Source: Thiobacillus sp.
GTDB taxonomy: Bacteria > Pseudomonadota > Gammaproteobacteria > Burkholderiales > Thiobacillaceae
Reading direction: 5' to 3'
NCBI RefSeq assembly: GCF_024708915.1
Contig: NZ_JANJXQ010000072.1
Span: 1-20,708 of the forward strand
DNA length: 20,708 nt
Of the stretch, positions 17,749 through 20,708 are shown in pieces; within the stretch, counting starts at the first letter, position 1, and each line of letters opens with the position of its first letter. The notes beneath the pieces are model-generated. The model did no database searches. It was not told where the DNA came from and saw nothing but the letters and a program-made list of their open reading frames with translations. A program made the position numbers and the translations under genes.

Positions 17749-19101
17749 TCATTTCATCCCGATTTTCGCCATCAGGTCGTACAGCGTGGGGCGGGTGATG
17801 CCGAGCAGTTCGGCGGCCTGGGCAATGCTGCCGTCGCTGTGCGCGAGGGCGCGGCCGACGGCCAGCCGCTCGGCGTTTTCGCGCGCCTGGCGCAGGTTGA
17901 ACGGCTGCGGTTCGGCCTGGGCGGCGTCCAGGCCGAGGTCGGCCGCGGTGATCTGGGTGCCGTCCGCCATGATGGTTGCGCGCTTGACGATGTTTTCCAT
18001 TTCACGCACGTTGCCAGGCCAGACATGCGTTTCGAGCGCGCCCAGCGCATCGGCAGTGAACCCCCGGATGTTGCGCCCCTGCTCGCGCGCGTAGCGCTCG
18101 AGGAAGGCCTGCGCCAGGAGGACGGCGTCGCCGGGCCGTTCGCGCAGCGGGGGAATTTTTACCGTGATTTCGGACAGCCGGTAATACAGGTCTTCGCGGA
18201 AGCTGCCTTCGCGGATCATCTCGGCGAGGTCGCGGTGGGTGGCACAGACGACGCGCACATCGACCGGAATTTCACCGCGTCCGCCGAGCCGCTCGATCAC
18301 GCGTTCCTGCAGGAAACGCAGCAGCTTGGCCTGCAGCGGCATCGGCAGATCGCCGATTTCGTCGAGAAACAGGGTGCCTTCGTTGGCATATTCGATACGG
18401 CCGATGGTCTGTTTGGCGGCGCCGGTGAACGCGCCTTTTTCATAGCCGAACAGTTCGGATTCCAGCAGGGTGTCGGGGATCGCCGCGCAGTTGATGGCGA
18501 CGAAGCGCTTGCCGGCGCGCGGCGACAGTTCGTGCACGCCGCGCGCCAGCACTTCCTTGCCGGTGCCGGACTCGCCCAGCAACAGCACGGTTGCGTTGGC
18601 CGGGGCGACCTTCTCCACGGTGCGGCAGATCTTGAGCATCGGCTCGCTGCTGGTGATCAGGCCCTGCAGGGCGGAGCCGCGCTGCCTGGCGACCAGCAGG
18701 CGGTTTTCGGCCTCCAGCGCATGGACATGCAGCGCACGCGCAATCATCAGCGCCAGCACGTCGGGGTCGAACGGTTTCTGGAAAAAGTCGTAGGCGCCGA
18801 GGTGGATCGCCTTCACCGCATTGCTGCGATCGAGGTTGCCGGTGACGACGATGACCTTGGTGGCGGGGGCGAGCGAAAGAATCTGCTGCAGGGCGGCCAG
18901 ACCTTCGCTGGCGCCGTCCGCGTCGGGCGGCAGGCCAAGATCGAGCAGCACCACGGCGGGCTCGTGGCGGCGCAGCTGGACGACGGCACTGTCGCGGTCG
19001 GCGGCCATCAGCAGTTCGTAGTCGGCAAGGCTCCATTTCAGCTGTTTTTGCAGCCCGGGATCGTCTTCCACCAGCAGAATCTTTTGTTTGGCGTCGCTCA
19101 T
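17749..19101 (-). CDS. prsR: PEP-CTERM system sigma-54 response regulator PrsR
   Basis: This 450-residue NtrC-type activator has three parts. The receiver domain (about 7-120) has acidic pocket Glu12-Asp13-Asp14, phosphoacceptor Asp54, Thr87 and Lys109. The AAA+ domain has Walker A GESGTGKE at 176-183, the sigma-54 contact loop GAFTGA at 223-228 and Walker B with Asp247-Glu248. A Fis-type helix-turn-helix ends the protein (SIAQAAELLGITRPTLYDLM). Phosphorylated by PrsK, it should remodel RpoN-RNA polymerase at -24/-12 promoters such as the one before the PEP-CTERM gene. GAGGAG lies seven bases before the ATG. The start overlaps the prsK stop in ATGA, indicating translational coupling. Confidence 0.96.
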   Translation of the reverse strand: MSDAKQKILLVEDDPGLQKQLKWSLADYELLMAADRDSAVVQLRRHEPAVVLLDLGLPPDADGASEGLAALQQILSLAPATKVIVVTGNLDRSNAVKAIHLGAYDFFQKPFDPDVLALMIARALHVHALEAENRLLVARQRGSALQGLITSSEPMLKICRTVEKVAPANATVLLLGESGTGKEVLARGVHELSPRAGKRFVAINCAAIPDTLLESELFGYEKGAFTGAAKQTIGRIEYANEGTLFLDEIGDLPMPLQAKLLRFLQERVIERLGGRGEIPVDVRVVCATHRDLAEMIREGSFREDLYYRLSEITVKIPPLRERPGDAVLLAQAFLERYAREQGRNIRGFTADALGALETHVWPGNVREMENIVKRATIMADGTQITAADLGLDAAQAEPQPFNLRQARENAERLAVGRALAHSDGSIAQAAELLGITRPTLYDLMAKIGMK

Positions 19102-20708
19102 GCGGCGTCTCCTCGGTTTTCAGGATGAGTGTCCAGCGGCAGGCTGAGACGGAAGCGGGTGCCGCTTCCCGGCGTGCTGTCCACCTCGATCGTTCCGCCC
19201 AGCGCGCGCAAGGTTTCACGGCATTCGTACGCACCGATGCCCATGCCCGCACCCTTGGTGGAGTCGAACGGCTGGAACAGGCGGGTACGGATGAATTCGT
19301 CGTCCATGCCGCTGCCGCTGTCGACGATTTCAACAATGGCCTGTCCGGACTCTTCGAATCCGCGCAGGGTGACCTCGCCGGTTGCCGGCGTCGCCTCCAG
19401 CGCATTCTGCAGCAGATGGCCGATGGCACGGACGAGCCGTTCGCGCTCGGCGCGCACGCGCAGACCGGACGGCGGCAAGGCCAGGATGGGCCGCAACTTG
19501 AACGCCTGCTTGCTGGCGGCGGCCTCGGTCAGGATGTCCGCCAGCGCCACCGACTGGGCGTGCGTTTCACCGCTGCCGCGCCGCAATTGCGTCAGCACCT
19601 TGTTCATGCGGGCAACCGCGCTTTCCACCGTGTCCAGCATGTCGGCCTGGAACTCGGGGTTATGCTTGTGCTTTTCGGCATTGGCCAGCAGCAGGGACAG
19701 CTGGGCGACGAGGTTTTTCAGGTCGTGGATGACGAAGGTGGTGGTGCGGTTGAACGATTCGAACTGGCGCGCCACGATGAGCTGGTTGGATGCACGCATC
19801 TGCGCCAGGTGCGCCGCCGCCTGGCGTGCCGCCACCTTGAGCAGGTCGCTGACTTCCCAGTTGAAGCTGACATTACCCAAAGAATGCTTGAGCACGACAA
19901 AGCCGAGCAGTTCGTCGTGCAGCATCAGCGGCACCACCAGCCAGGCGTCGTCGGCGTTCTGCAGCCATGTCGGCGTATCCAGGTCGCCATAGAGGTCGCT
20001 GCGCACTTTCATTTCATCCAGGTCCACCACCCATTGCTTGCTGGTGAGCCACTGAATGAAAGGGGAGCCGGTCGGCTCGGCTCCCTGGAGGTCAGCCCAG
20101 TTCCAATGGCTGGCGCGCTGATAGCCGGCGTCGCCTTCGCGCATCCACAGTGCGCCGCCGGGGCTTTCGATCAGCCTGGCAAGGGCCTCGACCGCCCGTT
20201 CGCAGAGTTGCTCGCCGGGCTGGCCTTCGGTGAGGGTGCGGGTGAAGTTGAGCCATTCTTCACGGTAGTCGTAGCGGTAGCTGAAAAAATGCTTGGACAG
20301 GAACACCCGCAGCCGCGCGCGCAGGGTGCCGGAAAACATCAGCAGCACCAGCAACATGGCAGCGGCGAAGACGAACACGGTCTGCACCACGTCGCCCCAT
20401 TCGCCGCCGAATAGACGCAGGTAATAGCCGGCGCCCGCCATCAGCAGCAAATACACGCCGGCCCCCAGCAAGCTGGCGGTATGGAACGCCATGCTGCGCG
20501 ACAGTCCGACCGGCGCCGCCCATTCCGGGTTGCGCGCCGCGGAGACCGCGATCAACGGTGTCACCAGCGCCGCCACATAGCCCCGCGCCGCCCATACCTG
20601 GGCATCCATCGCGCCGAACAGCGCGGCGTTGGCATGCAGATAAAAATCGTAAACGAACAATCCGCCCAGCCCCAGGCAGAGAAACTTGATCGCCCAGCGG
20701 TCTTCCGG
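19098..20708 (-). CDS. prsK: PEP-CTERM system sensor histidine kinase PrsK (5' end beyond window)
   Basis: The visible 536 residues are the C-terminal part of a membrane sensor kinase; the family is roughly 680 residues, so the start lies off the right edge. The visible start holds several hydrophobic segments (about the first 125 residues). A GAF-like domain follows at about 165-300. The phosphoacceptor is His in FVIHDLKN, visible residue 328. The ATPase domain has HLLQNALEATP (N box), VDSGSGMDDEF (G1) and KGAGMGIGAYECRETLRALGG (G2). It overlaps prsR by four bases and is its evident partner. The signal sensed is unknown; the many membrane segments suggest a membrane or envelope signal. Confidence 0.95.
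   Translation of the reverse strand, partial: PEDRWAIKFLCLGLGGLFVYDFYLHANAALFGAMDAQVWAARGYVAALVTPLIAVSAARNPEWAAPVGLSRSMAFHTASLLGAGVYLLLMAGAGYYLRLFGGEWGDVVQTVFVFAAAMLLVLLMFSGTLRARLRVFLSKHFFSYRYDYREEWLNFTRTLTEGQPGEQLCERAVEALARLIESPGGALWMREGDAGYQRASHWNWADLQGAEPTGSPFIQWLTSKQWVVDLDEMKVRSDLYGDLDTPTWLQNADDAWLVVPLMLHDELLGFVVLKHSLGNVSFNWEVSDLLKVAARQAAAHLAQMRASNQLIVARQFESFNRTTTFVIHDLKNLVAQLSLLLANAEKHKHNPEFQADMLDTVESAVARMNKVLTQLRRGSGETHAQSVALADILTEAAASKQAFKLRPILALPPSGLRVRAERERLVRAIGHLLQNALEATPATGEVTLRGFEESGQAIVEIVDSGSGMDDEFIRTRLFQPFDSTKGAGMGIGAYECRETLRALGGTIEVDSTPGSGTRFRLSLPLDTHPENRGDAA

Noticed and set aside
15312..19128. Plus-strand open frames opposite the first prsT and prsR
   Set aside because: Antisense to clearly identified genes and without recognisable motifs.

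Overview
The window reads as chromosomal DNA from a GC-rich betaproteobacterium. The evidence is the aroQ-accB-accC order, a System II (ResB/CcsB) cytochrome c assembly locus, a cysteine-free (Mg-type) HemB, cytochrome c4 divergent from engB, and a PEP-CTERM regulatory locus with prsK, prsR and prsT. The order within the class (Nitrosomonadales- or Rhodocyclales-like) is a guess. No transposase, phage gene, tRNA, rRNA or CRISPR array was seen. Coding density is high and no gene-free stretch exceeds 300 bases.

Layout: 1-2221 (minus) is aroQ-accB-accC, with accC cut by the left edge. It covers the dehydroquinase step of the shikimate pathway and two subunits of acetyl-CoA carboxylase. 2469-6501 (minus) is resB-ccsB-thioredoxin-like, a haem-delivery and thiol-reduction set for periplasmic c-type cytochromes. 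6674-7288 (minus) is a dihaem cytochrome c4, a likely client of that machinery, with an intrinsic terminator between it and resB. 7347-7973 (plus) is the ribosome-assembly GTPase engB. 8160-9170 (plus) is hemB, for haem precursor synthesis. Between engB and hemB lies a compact minus-strand run of stem-loops ending in two intrinsic terminators, which I read as an unannotated small RNA.

9244-10905 (plus) is a two-gene unit: a GNAT/FeeM-like acyltransferase and a ThiF/E1-like adenylating enzyme. A bidirectional terminator closes it. From there to the right edge everything is on the minus strand and belongs to PEP-CTERM/exosortase biology: sensor kinase prsK (cut by the right edge), sigma-54-type response regulator prsR, two tandem paralogous prsT TPR lipoproteins, and one small secreted PEP-CTERM protein. 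A good sigma-54 (-24/-12) promoter precedes the PEP-CTERM gene, which fits direct control by PrsK-PrsR with RpoN. No exosortase or polysaccharide synthesis gene is in the window; they would be expected beyond the right edge or elsewhere.

The items most worth a second look are the candidate sRNA at about 7994-8090, the acyltransferase-E1 pair, the sigma-54 promoter with palindromes upstream, the paired prsT genes, and the structured resB leader.
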